Of a stretch of DNA of 64,000 nt, positions 11,640 through 21,928 are shown piece by piece. The position numbers and the translations under genes are program-made. The notes under the pieces are model-generated. The model was not told where the DNA came from and searched no databases. It was given only the letters and a program-made list of their open reading frames with translations. The stretch comes from Lasiodiplodia sp. COLG20 (lineage: Eukaryota > Ascomycota > Dothideomycetes > Botryosphaeriales > Botryosphaeriaceae). Position 1 is the stretch's first letter. Every line of letters begins with the position of its first letter. Location: positions 2,480,001 to 2,544,000 of the forward strand of contig VNWV01000006.1 in NCBI GenBank assembly GCA_009801085.1, written 5' to 3'.

Positions 11640-12203
11640 AACGAACCAGATAGTGGGGACTAGCTCCAGCTTCCAGCATGCGCAGGAGTATCCTCGATAT
11701 CCCAAACAGGTGGCTGTCAGTGTTTGGTTACTGGCGGTTTCGCTGGTAGTTGTACAGGTGGTGGAAAGGTCTAGATTGTAAGCACAGAAGAGCAATGACA
11801 GCAGGGAGATTTGTGTGCTTTTGCTGTTTGCATTCATGTGCAATAATTTAAAAATTCCAACTCTCCAAATCAAGTTCATCTTCACACATGCTGTTGCTAG
11901 TTCTTGACACAAAGGAAAAAAATGACACTTTTCTACCGGTTGTCGTATTCGACATGAAACCAAGGTACTGTTCCCTCCGCCTCATGTTTTGTCCTTCTCG
12001 ATTATCTCCAGCCTTGCGAGCGAATCCGGAAAGAAATAACCGGGTTGGCCTCTCAATTTTTTCTTGACCTCTCGCGCCGTAGAACGCCATGTTGCGGGTA
12101 ATCATCGATCTCGCCCATCCCTGCGCCCAAGAATGCCATTTGCCTCGACTGCTGCGGAACGCTCCATCCTGCGAAAGCTTCGGCTCCACCCCCTGGCACC
12201 AGC
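11640..12203. other. Spacer between convergent nitrilase and RLP24 genes
   Basis: It holds the 3' regions of both flanking genes. I see no gene, repeat or RNA here. Confidence 0.5.
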
Positions 12204-13541
12204 TCACTCGTCGACATCCATGTCCTCCACACCCTTGCCGACGATGAGCTTCCTCTTCGCCTTGGGAACCTTGGCGCGGACGCGCGTCTTCTCCTCTTCC
12301 TCCTCGACCTCCTCGTCCATGTCCTCGAACTCCTCGTTCTCCACCTCCATGCTCTCGAGCTTCTGGCGCACGTGCTCGGGAATCTCGTCGCGCAGCTCCG
12401 GCGGCAGCAGGTGCTGGTTCTCCTCGACGAGCTTGCGGTCGGCGGCGAGCTGGCGCTCCTTGTTGCCCTTCATGCGCTCCTTGTAGAACAGGCGCTCGCG
12501 GCGTTGCCGGACCTCCTCGACGCGCTGCATCGCCTGCAGCGTCTTGGCAACCAGGTCGCGGTTGTAGCGGACGGGAACGTTCCTCCTGGCGGCGAAGGCG
12601 AGCGTGCTGTCGACCGTCATCTCCTTGCCGTGCGCCGCGCGGTAGCTCTTGGTCCAGGCCAGCTTCCTAGGGTTCCTCTTCATCTTGAAGTTCTTGTGGC
12701 ACTTCGACCTGCAAAAACGGAACATCTTTGCATCTATAAATCCACAAAATTAGTAATCAATCAGAGTATCAAATGCGATACCATTGGCACAAGAGGCATT
12801 CTCAAAGCGGGGTTGCCCCTCCGGGAGCATCGTCTACGAGTCGGGGATCGAAGAGCTTAGGAATTTGCCTCAAATCTTGCTGTTCTGCATGTTCAGTTGC
12901 TGGTAATGCGGTGGCGTTCTTGCTAGGCTCCGGGAAATCAAACGTGCAATATCGACAGCAGGGAATTCTATGAAATTCTCCAGGAATAACGCTTTCGGGT
13001 TGATACGCAGTCCGGGACCGCCAATGAGTCGTTCGTTATACTCTTCTCAATGTCGATGTGGCGAGCTCTTCCGCCTGAGAGTCTTGAATGATATTCTCGG
13101 TAACGAAGGGGAACCAGACGAGTCGTGTCGTACGTGAAGCTTTCGTTTTCTTTGTTGGAGGTACCCTGAAAATTCGTCCCGCGAGTGGCGGTGAATTTGG
13201 ACGTCCGCTTTGAAATACCCTCTTGTGCCAATGTATTTTTCTTCAATGCATAAAAGTGAACGTACCGTTGCGCACGAAAGTGATACCCTTGCTAGGGTAG
13301 CAGGGACCTATATTCGACGTCAGTCTCTTGTTTTTATTCGGCGTTTCATGCATAGCCTCGTATCAACGAGCCCTTCAACCAAGAAGGGCAAGCTGCGGAT
13401 CGACGGGAGTATGTATATGTAAGGTGCGTGGCGTGAAGCGAACGTCGGGCAAGACATACGAGAGCAGAAATGGCAACTAGATTTGAGTCAGTACACTGTC
13501 CCTGGCCTTGAGAAAGAAGAGACGTACGTTTCGATCCTCAT
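12204..13541 (-). CDS. RLP24: Ribosome biogenesis protein RLP24
   Basis: Rlp24 is an L24e-family assembly factor that holds the place of ribosomal protein L24 on nuclear pre-60S particles and recruits the AAA ATPase Drg1/Afg2 in the cytoplasm. On the - strand the exons are 13528-13541 (14 nt), 13460-13476 (17 nt), 13266-13307 (42 nt) and 12204-12733, giving 200 residues, close to the yeast length. Splicing restores the zinc finger, with C6 and C9 in CHFC and C32 and C36 in CRSKC, followed by the basic KMKRNPRK stretch. The 17-nt micro-exon alone supplies C6 and C9. The C-terminal third is a long acidic and basic coiled region ([11 protein letters not shown]) typical of Rlp24. The third intron (12734-13265) is 532 nt, far longer than others here. 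Confidence 0.92.
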
Positions 13542-13906
13542 GGTGCCGATAAATCTACGATCTCAAAATTCGAGACGTTTTCTGCTGCCTTTGGGCAGGT
13601 GTTCGGTTGCGCTTTGGGTGAGCGCAGGGTAGCAGGGCCTTTTCCTGCTTGGTTCGGGGAGCGTTTGAGGTGTCCGGAGCGAGCGCAGGGCGGGGAAGCG
13701 CAAGTCGGCGGGCGGAGGTGGTGCAGGACGCGGCGGCAAGGAAGTTTCCCAACGCTCTGAAAACGCCAAGGTATGGAAATTTTCGCACGGACCACCTCGG
13801 TCATCTTTGCCGCTCTCCTCCGACGCCTTCGTCCGCAGTCTTCGACACCTTCTTCGACATTGCGACATCGCCGCATTCAATCTTCTGGTCGTTTTCATAC
13901 TTTACC
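13542..13906. promoter_or_regulatory. Shared divergent promoter of RLP24 and PAM18
   Basis: 365 nt separate the RLP24 start (- strand) and the PAM18 start (+ strand). The stretch is GC-rich in the middle with pyrimidine-rich sequence ahead of the PAM18 ATG. No clear TATA box. Shared use by both genes is inferred from the divergent layout. Confidence 0.5.
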
Positions 13907-14332
13907 ATGGCGTCCGCGCTTGCGATTGGCTTCGGTGTGGCTGCTGCCGCCTTCTTTGTGCGCGGACCTTTCTATCGCATCAGCCTTTTCCGACAGACAC
14001 TAACATTTCGCAGGGCAGGGCAGGTCTTGTCGCTCTCCGCAGACACCGTGGTGGAACAAATGCGCTGGGTCGCGCGTTCTACAAGGGTGGATTTGAGCCC
14101 AAGATGAACAGGAGGGAGGCTGCTCTCATCCTCGAGCTCCCGTAAGTATGCCCAGGCGCATGCAAGACGTCATGCTAAGAACCGCCACAGTGAGAGAGGC
14201 CTCTCCAAGGAGCTCATCCGCAAGAAGCACAGGCAGCTCATGCTGCTGAACCACCCTGATCGCGGCGGAAGCCCGTATCTCGCCACAAAGGTCAACGAGG
14301 CAAAGGAGTTCTTGGAGAACAACCGCACATAA
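13907..14332 (+). CDS. PAM18: Mitochondrial import motor J-protein Pam18/Tim14
   Basis: Pam18 is the inner-membrane J-protein that stimulates mtHsp70 (Ssc1) at the TIM23 channel to pull precursors into the matrix. Exons 13907-13957, 14014-14141 and 14191-14332 give 106 residues, matching fungal Pam18. Residues 2-17 form the membrane segment ([14 protein letters not shown]), followed by a short basic linker containing [10 protein letters not shown]. The J-domain carries HPD at about 81-83 and ends with [10 protein letters not shown]. The introns of 56 and 49 nt have CTAAC and CTAAG branch sites. The upstream in-frame extension from 13649 is not conserved in the family, so the ATG at 13907 is preferred. 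Confidence 0.95.
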
Positions 14333-15180
14333 AATATTTGAAAGGGCAGGATGTGTATGATATCAGGTGCGGACACTTAAAAAGGTCACAGCGCGGCGTT
14401 TTGGAGGCTTCGTGTGCATGTTTGGCGTTATGGGATCACCACTCGGTGTTGCGATGGATTGTGAGCCTGCGGAGCCACAATGGCTATCATCGTATGCAGT
14501 CTCGCCATGCTACGTGAACAGCTGCTGAGACATATTTACATGTGCGAGGCCTCTCTTATTTATCAATAGAAATCAGAGGAACGGATAAAGGCGCGAACAT
14601 TTGACCAGTATTGAGCGAATGCTGCACTTTTTCTGCTGCTTTTCTTTTCCTGTTCATCTACAGAGGGGAATCGTAGTCGAGGGCTAGCGTGAATGTTTTT
14701 CGCGTATGTCATGGGTAGAAGCTATCATCCGGACGTGAATGTAATATTTAAGTCTACACCTACGTCCGGATGATAGATTCTATTGCCACATATGTTGTTC
14801 TAAAGAAGAGAAGAGAAGAAGAAAGCAAAGTGAGGGCGTGATGAAGGTCACAGGGTCTCCCGCGGCTTCCCATCATGTTCGATGCTTCCCAATTAGGTTT
14901 GGCCTACTTTGCTGGTAGCCGGTATTTACTGCCACCCACCGCATTCTCTAGTCGATTATCCTTCGCACTACTTGACCACTTCTTCAAATCGTTGCGACGT
15001 CGGCCTTAGACAATGGGACTACCATGCTCTAACTAAGCACTGTATCCTTTCACAATACCATTATGGGCCGCACTAACACCACCTCAACGAACCGCTTGGA
15101 AAGCGAAAGTCCAATCGGGCGATCCATTAAAGTACGACTTCCCTCATGGATGATATTGACCAGGCTGACTTTCCCGCTAG
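14333..15180. other. Spacer after PAM18 containing foldback element copy A
   Basis: Apart from the foldback repeat at about 14,672-14,795, I see only the 3' region of PAM18 and the 5' region of the F-box gene. Confidence 0.6.
14672..14795. repeat. Foldback element, copy A
   Basis: The left terminus reads gtcgagggctagcgtgaat (14,676-14,694), followed by atgtcatgggtag. An imperfect hairpin has arms 14,717-14,735 and 14,762-14,781 that pair around the cgtccgga core. The right outer terminus is eroded. It is the same family as the copies at 33.8, 45.1, 59.2 and 59.7 kb. Confidence 0.8.
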
Positions 15181-16413
15181 ATGGCTCCTCCCCGTCTGGA
15201 CCAGTTTCCATCAGAGCTGATTGATGCCATTGCGTCGTTCCTCAGTAGGAGAGACCTTCTCACCATCCGCTTTGTCTGTCACACACTTAGAAGCGAGTCG
15301 GAGTTGGTTTTCCGGCGAACATTCTTCACTTCAAGGACTACGTCCCTCGACATTGATGACCTTCACACCCTCTTGGAAGTTTCGAGACACCCAAAGTTCA
15401 GCGGTGATATCAAGACGCTCGAGATCGATGTTGAACTTCTGGCTAGGTCCACCTCATCTCAGTGCCCACTCGATCTTTGTGAACCGTATATCACTGGAGC
15501 TGAACAAAAGAAAATCTTCCGCGACCCGCACAACCAGCCCCTTCAAGAATACCGTAATGCGCTACGCAAGCTCTTTGAAGCTCAAGAGTTTGCCGACCGT
15601 ACCGGTCTCCAAACTGCAGTCCTTACTTCGATCCTACGCAATCTTCCGGCCTTGACATCTATCCACGTTGGAGAGCTTTTGGGAAACCCTTTCAGAAGCC
15701 CTTTCAGCAGGAGGATCAGAAAAGGTTGGCGTCCTGCGGGAATGGATAAACTTGTGGCAGACCCCTATTTCACTGGGCACACGATGTTCGATCGTGGCTT
15801 TGGGGTCGACAAGGTTCTTACTGCCATAGGCATCAGCATGAAGCCACTCATCTCTCTCGAAATCAACCCTTTCGATCCGAGCTCGAGTGCCGCCCTTGAG
15901 CACTTGCCAACAGCTCTCAGCTACAGTCTGAATTCTGTGAGGTTTCTCGAGCTCTGGATAACACATCAGAGAGTACGCACCGAACAAGATGAGGTAGCTC
16001 GGCTCTTAAGCTATCTCACCGCCATGCCAAAGCTCGAACATCTTGAACTTACGTATGAAGGAGGGGGACTCGCAATTGAGCACATTGGTGCTCGCACACT
16101 CTGGCCCAATCTTACATATTGCGAACTGCGCGATTTCAAGTGTACTGCAGAAGGCCTTCACAACTTCATACGAAGGCATGTGGACACCCTTCGACACATT
16201 GAGTTCAGCAATTGCTCGTTACGGCCAGGGAATTGGCGTCCTATTCTCTTCACCATTCTCGATGCAGGAAAGGCACATATGGTGGAAATCTGGCTATGCC
16301 GGCAATTCTCATCTCATGGCCTCAAGGAGTGGGTGGACTTTAAAGCAGAGGGAACACCGGCCGAAGTCTCAGAAGAAATTTCAGCCTTCCTCGGAAAGCT
16401 CTCACAGTCTTGA
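15181..16413 (+). CDS. F-box protein
   Basis: Single-exon gene of 410 residues. Residues about 5-45 match an F-box (LDQFPSELIDAIASFLSRRD...), the Skp1-binding module of SCF ubiquitin ligases. The rest is a leucine-rich alpha/beta region with repeated hxxLxxLxL segments (for example at about 270-345), suggesting degenerate leucine-rich repeats that would bind a substrate. Such F-box proteins are numerous and poorly conserved in filamentous ascomycetes, so the target cannot be guessed. The ATG directly follows a pyrimidine-rich and CCGCTAG context. Confidence 0.8.
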   Translation: MAPPRLDQFPSELIDAIASFLSRRDLLTIRFVCHTLRSESELVFRRTFFTSRTTSLDIDDLHTLLEVSRHPKFSGDIKTLEIDVELLARSTSSQCPLDLCEPYITGAEQKKIFRDPHNQPLQEYRNALRKLFEAQEFADRTGLQTAVLTSILRNLPALTSIHVGELLGNPFRSPFSRRIRKGWRPAGMDKLVADPYFTGHTMFDRGFGVDKVLTAIGISMKPLISLEINPFDPSSSAALEHLPTALSYSLNSVRFLELWITHQRVRTEQDEVARLLSYLTAMPKLEHLELTYEGGGLAIEHIGARTLWPNLTYCELRDFKCTAEGLHNFIRRHVDTLRHIEFSNCSLRPGNWRPILFTILDAGKAHMVEIWLCRQFSSHGLKEWVDFKAEGTPAEVSEEISAFLGKLSQS

Positions 16414-16642
16414 AACGATCCTCGAAGAAATCGGCGGCGGGTTCATTGAAGGCTGTGCTTTTCTTTCATTTTTGCAAGCAAGAAAAAAGTAAACAACATA
16501 TGGAGGCAGTTCCGGACGATAGATTAAACGACGATTCCCCTCGATGAACAGCAGACATTGGGCACTATTAGTAAATACACCACGAGAGAGCAGACATGAA
16601 AAGCCGTGTTGTACAATATGAAGAAGTTTCAAATCAATAATG

Positions 16643-17853
16643 CTACGAGCAGCCACAATCTGCCTTTCCATGATGCTGAAAGTCGTGAATGGCGCTGCTG
16701 ACTATGTCTTCCACCTTCTCCTGCCCCAAACCCAAGACGTCATTCGCGCTCTTTGTCTTGAACGAATCCACAGCGCCCAGAGAAGTATCGTACAACACGC
16801 TCCTCTCCATCAAAGCAATGCCAGCGTCCGGGAAGCCCCTCTGCAAACACTTCTCGCCCTCCTTGACGCAATCCTCGACGGCGATCTTGCCGACGCTCCA
16901 CTCCTTCCCGGTGGCCTTCTGCAAACACTCGACGACCTCGTCGGCGGTGGTGACGCAACCCGCAGCATAAAGATAATTATTCTTAACCGAATCCCAGCGC
17001 TCGACGACGCGCGCGACCAAACGCCCTATCCAAGCCAGAGAAGAAACCGCAAACGCCTCGCCGCCCGACCCGTACACCGTGGCGCTCTGCCACTTGACGT
17101 CGAAACCCAGATCCTCCAGCTTCTCACCGAGAAGCGTCCCCGCCGCGACCGCGACCCAGGAGAAGGGGTCGTGGAAGCCGCCGCTCGTCTGCACCTCCAT
17201 CTCCTCCTCCGCCGCATGACCGTGACCGTGATCGTCGTGTGCGCAACAACCTCCGTTCGTACAACCGCCGTTGGAAGAGGAGCCGTTGCTGGTGGGGTCT
17301 GGCTCGCTCCCCTCGCTCTCCATAGCCCGCAGGAACTTGATTAGGCGCGCGCGCTCCGCGTGCGGCGGCAACCGCCCCTGCACGCCCTCGTTCAGCGAGT
17401 CGGCGCCGAATTCGGCGGGCACGAAGCGCGGCACGCGGGCCTGCACGGCGGCGTTGACGAGGCGCGTCTGCGCGGCGTAGTTGCCGCCGGCCTCGGTGCT
17501 GATGACGAGATCTTGGCCGGCGAGGGCGGCGCGCAGGCTGGCGGGCGAGGAGAGGTCGGCGGTCAGGTGGCGCACGTGATCATGGTCATGGTCGTGTTGG
17601 TGGGAGGAGGTGGGAATTGAGGACAGCGGCGATTGGGGGGTGGTGGGGGAGGAAGTTAAGAGGGTGAGCTGGCGCGAGGGGTCGAGCTCGCGGAGGGCGT
17701 GGAGGATGGGCTGGGCGAAGATTGCGTCCTGTTTGGGAAATATTATTAGTATTGCAGTGGTGTGAGGGCTGGGGAGGAAAAAGAAAAACTTACTCCGACG
17801 ACGGTGATGTTACGGATGGCGAGCCCAGAGTGGGCGCCGTCAGGGTGAACCAT
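16643..17853 (-). CDS. NmrA-like / isoflavone-reductase-like Rossmann protein with His/Cys-rich insertions
   Basis: Exons on the - strand are 17794-17853 and 16643-17728 (65-nt intron with a TACTAAT branch), giving 381 residues. The N-terminal IRNITVVG strand, VRHLTADLSS, LVISTEAG, VPRFVPAEFG and the late region belong to the atypical SDR NmrA/PCBER group, which binds NAD(P) as a redox sensor or reductase. Two features are odd. The usual GxxGxxG nucleotide loop is reduced to VVGDAIFAQP across the exon join. There are also metal-ligand-like insertions: HQHDHDHDH (residues about 63-71), a Gly/Cys/His segment with GGCC and HDDHGHGH (about 174-191) and a C-terminal HHGKADCGCS. Ordinary family members lack these. 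Enzyme activity is uncertain; a metal-responsive or regulatory role is possible but inferred. Confidence 0.75.
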
Positions 17854-20386
17854 TGCGAAAGGCCGTGTTCGCGGAGCTGCTGGTCGCGGCGGCGCTGGAT
17901 CTGCAAGTAGGCGTACATGTTGATGGTGGTGGATTTATATGTGGCGGGTAAAAGGAAGCTACGAGTGGGGTAAGGCTGGTGCTATATCGAATGTGACTGT
18001 GGCCGTCTGATGATGGGCGGCGCCATTGTGGGCCAGGCCGGCGGTTTTTATAGCGGACATTTGGGCATCTGGCAGTGAGGCTGATGCGGCTCAAGCTGGG
18101 AATATTTTTGGCGTGAGACAGGAGGGAGAGTTTCGGAGTGGCATAGTCGTGGCCAGGTCAAGAGACCGTGAGGTGAGATTCGGGAAGACTCGGGGGGCAC
18201 GCCCCATCTTTCATCAACCGCCCACGCTCTCCTGGCCACCCACGTACTCCCCACGCTCTATCTCCAGCCACCCAGCGACGTCTCTGATGCACAGCTGCCA
18301 TCAGCGCCCTCCGTATCGCGCGTCTGCCTGGGGCGCCTGCGACACTGGTGGCGAGACTCGAGCGGTGTTGGGCTGATGCGTGGCATCTTTCTCTCTGCGC
18401 TGCGTCTGCGCGATGCAAGGGCGAAATTGCGCCTGCATGCTCGAGCCCACGACATCCAGAACCGGTTTCGATTCTTTCAATGCGCCCGATCATGCGACAG
18501 AGCACAGCGCAGCTGTGCCCCCAGATGCCCCCAGGGCTGCCCGACTCTGGACGCGGAGTGGTGGCAATAATTCGGGACAGCCGGTGAAAGCGCCTGAGGC
18601 TGACGAAGGCCTGTTTCGAAAGTGGATTTCGGACGTAAGTGTTTGGATTTTTCGCTCTTCATTTTTTCCTGTCCATTGCCGTTGCTTCTTCTGGCTCGGG
18701 GAAAGTCGGCTCCCCTTTGTCTCGCCACTTTCCGTGTGTGAAAAGCAAAATCTGTGCCTGGAAAGACTCCGGTGTCGTCAAGTTGATCTCCAAGATCCGT
18801 GGGATCTCCCTCCGATTCGGCGCCACAAGCCCAGTGGCTGCTCAGTTGGCACGTGGGGGATCCGGATTCGGAGTCTTCTGCAGCGGCAGACTATCCGGCG
18901 CAGATGCCTTAGGCATCATACCGGAGCCCCAAATGCAGCAATCGAGACGACTGCTTAAACGAACGCAAGTCTTACCTTCAACTGTGATGTCTTCCGTTAA
19001 GTTTCACTGTCATCGCGATTCCTGTCTATCACTCTCCTTTCTGTTTAGTATTTTTGCAGTCACCAAAGGCTCGGATTGCTGTGCCAGCATTTGAGCCCGT
19101 GGAGCTTGTGGAGATGCTGTTTGTCACTCGTCCACTCGCTCTTGTTTTCCGTGCCGTCATCCGGATCAGAAGCGGGTTTGGCGTTCTGGCTGTCGCCAAA
19201 AGGCGCCACCTGCTGGTTCTGTCATGCTTGGGTTACAGACGACGCCACTTTGACAACAATTGAATACCGACTGCAGATGGTTACCCCACCATACGAGCTT
19301 CAATGGTCGGGTGGCGCTACCAGTATGGAAAGTGTGGGAGAAAAGATGGCTGACGGGCGGCTTCCTGAGAATTCCATCGGCGGCCGTGACCCGCTCGTCG
19401 ATGCTCAGTGTGGAAGGCGACAAGAGTGAGCGATTGTGAGTACGAATGGTGCGATACCGCCGGTTCATTTACACGACAGAGGCCCGCACGCCAAGAGCAG
19501 GATTTAAACGGCTCGGCCAAGGATTCGTGCAGGGGACCGCATCATGCGCCTCTCAACAGCCGCGGCTTGGTTACATTTTCTCCGGCCGTTTGCTGGTGCT
19601 CAACCAATCGTTCTGGAACATAAACAACAGCCTTCTAGCTGCGCGATTCACGACATGGCTGGCGGAAACGCATGTTTGTGCCCGGAAGCTTGCTCGCATT
19701 AGCTCGAATGCTTGGTCGTTCCCGGCGACGCCTCCGGCATGCAGCCCTCCGTGGATGCGGTGGGAAGTTTCTTCTTTGGCTCTGTTTCTAAGTGGCTCAT
19801 GACAAGCCTCGTAGCTCGCCATCGCGAGCGGGGTGGGCATGCAGGCCAACACGGTGGCTGCTAACTCGCGTCAGGCGTTCACAGCTTATCTGAGTCCCCA
19901 CCCACACCGAACCTGCATCTATATAGATATACCAAGGTCTTGTCGCACTGCGTCGCCACCAACGGCAGGCGTTTGCCATGGCGCCGCCACTAAAGCCAAG
20001 ACGCGCCAAGCTCCCCAGAGCCTCTCCGCCTTCCTCTTTCCGCCCCAGCGCATCTGCCTCCCCTCTCGACCAAGACTGCCCATGTGCAACAGCTCCGTGT
20101 GTCCTGACGCTCTCCCGCCCATAGCCGCACCCAATACGACCCTGCCGTCCAATCACCATGCGCAAAATGCCTATCGCGTTCGGCCTCGAGATGCAAGGAT
20201 TGTTGGAGGAAGACGCGGTACCAACTTAGGCCGAATGAGGAAGGCACAACCACCTGCTTGGGTGGGTTCGAAAAGGCGGGCTCTGGGGAAGCTCCAGTGC
20301 GGATGTGCCAGCATATATAAGGCGAAAATACTCCCTCAAACTTGCTCGCCAGCACCCCGCTTTCCTCCAAGTGCGCATCCCACATC
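17854..20386. other. 2.5 kb spacer without a recognisable gene
   Basis: It holds the 5' region of the NmrA-like gene and of the LVIVD protein gene. Open frames of up to about 190 codons (for example 18,380-18,958) have no family resemblance, poor codon character and cross each other, so I leave them out. An unspliced non-coding transcript cannot be excluded. Confidence 0.5.
20314..20320 (+). promoter_or_regulatory. TATA box of the LVIVD protein gene
   Basis: TATATAA lies 67 nt before the ATG at 20,387, which leaves a short leader. It is the clearest TATA box in the window and suits a strongly or inducibly expressed secreted protein. Confidence 0.55.
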
Positions 20387-21928
20387 ATGCAGCTCCTCAG
20401 CACTATCGGCTTGGCCGCCCTCGCTGGCGTTGCCTCCTCCAAGGAGCTGCCCCAGGATACCGCAAGGGCCGCAGAGCTGTATGACTCGGGCGTCATTCAC
20501 CAGCGTATCATGAACAACAAGCACGTACGTTTCCCCTGACACTTTCATGCACTGCACTCAGGCTGACAACCATCCTAGTCTTGGTGGGACAAGCAGAGGG
20601 CTGCCGGTGCGTTCGAGTCTTCGCAGTACCCGGAGCTCTCGAATGTTCCCTGCGTGGATGGTGTTGCTGTTGGCATTGAGGGCGATGCCAACAACACCTT
20701 CCGCTGCAACAACCTGGACCTGGTCCACTTCCTGAGCCACGCCGACCTTGGCAGCGAGCTCGGTGAGGGCTCCTCCTCGTGGGGTTGGACTTCGGACGAT
20801 GGCCGTGAGTTCGTCGCCATTGGCCAGAGTGATGGTGCTGCCTTCGCCGAGATCTCGCCCGAGGGCAAGCTCATCTACCTTGGCCGTCTGCCTCAGTACT
20901 CGGTCCCCGCCATCTGGCGTGAGATCCGTGCCTACAAGAACTACATGGTCATCGGCTCCGAGGCTGTGGGCCACAACATCCAGATCTTCGACATGACCAA
21001 GGTTAGTTTACACCATCTGCATGTCATCCTATCTCGGCAGGTACTGACGGATTCGTCTTAGCTCCTGGATGTTGATCCCGCCAGCCCGGTTACCTTCAAC
21101 AACGAGGGCGATCTTACCGGCCTCTTCACCGGCCTTCCCGTTGGCCGCACCCACAACGTCGTCATCAACGAGGAGACCAACTGGGCCTATGCCGTTGGTG
21201 CTGCTCCGAGAACCAACACGACCTGTGCTGCTGGTCTCATCTTCATCGATCTGACTGACCCCTCCAACCCCGTCAGCCCTGGTTGCGACCCCCAGGATGG
21301 CTACGTCCACGATGCTCAGTGCGTCATCTACCACGGTCCTGACACCAAGTACGAGGGCCGCGAGATCTGCTACGGCTACAACGAGGACACGCTCACCATC
21401 TACGACGTGACCGAGAAGCCCAACTCCAAGGTCATCTCGCGCACCTCGTACCAGGGCGCGTCGTACACGCACCAGGGCTGGCTGCTGGACAAGGAATGGC
21501 AGGAGTTCCTGATCCTCGACGACGAGTACGACGAGTACGACAAGGTCGAGCCCGCTGCTGACGGCTACTTCGTGACGTACATCTGGAACATCTCGTCGCT
21601 CGAGGCGCCCAAGCAGACGGGCATCTACAAGAGCGAGCACTACGGCATCGACCACAACCAGTACATCGTCGACGGCAAGGCCTACCAGTCCAACTACGGC
21701 GCCGGCTTCCACATCATCGACGTCTCCTCCATCCCCACGGACCCCACCGGTGCCGGCGTCAAGGAGGTCGCCTTCTTCGACATCTACCCCGAGGACGACG
21801 CCCTCCCCAACGGCGGCATCATCGAGTTCGTCGGCAGCTGGAGCAGCTACGCTTACTTCAAGAGCGGCTACTACTTCGTCAACACCATCGAGCGCGGCGC
21901 TTTCGTGCTGAAGGACTCGTCTAAGTAG
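20387..21928 (+). CDS. Secreted choice-of-anchor-B / LVIVD-repeat protein
   Basis: Exons 20387-20524, 20579-21001 and 21062-21928 give 475 residues. The first 18 or so residues (MQLLSTIGLAALAGVASS) form a signal peptide. The body is a string of LVIVD-type beta-propeller strands: IEGDANNTFRCNNLDLV, a SSSWGWTS segment, EIRAYKNYMVIGSE, LIFIDLTDPSNPVSPG, YVHDAQCVIYHG, GWLLDKEWQEFLILDDE, then HNQYIVDGKAYQSNY. This layout is shared by bacterial and fungal choice-of-anchor-B proteins. Their molecular function is unknown, although a secreted propeller suggests ligand or wall binding. Acidic ladders (DDEYDEYDKVE) lie near the middle. Codon use in exon 3 is strongly C-ending, suggesting high expression. 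Confidence 0.85.

Noticed and set aside
12734..13265. C/D-box snoRNA in the RLP24 intron
   Set aside because: CTGA-like D boxes occur, but no RTGATGA C box at suitable spacing was found.
18380..18958. 192-codon open frame in the 2.5 kb spacer
   Set aside because: No family resemblance, unusual Cys/Trp/Arg composition, and competing frames on both strands.
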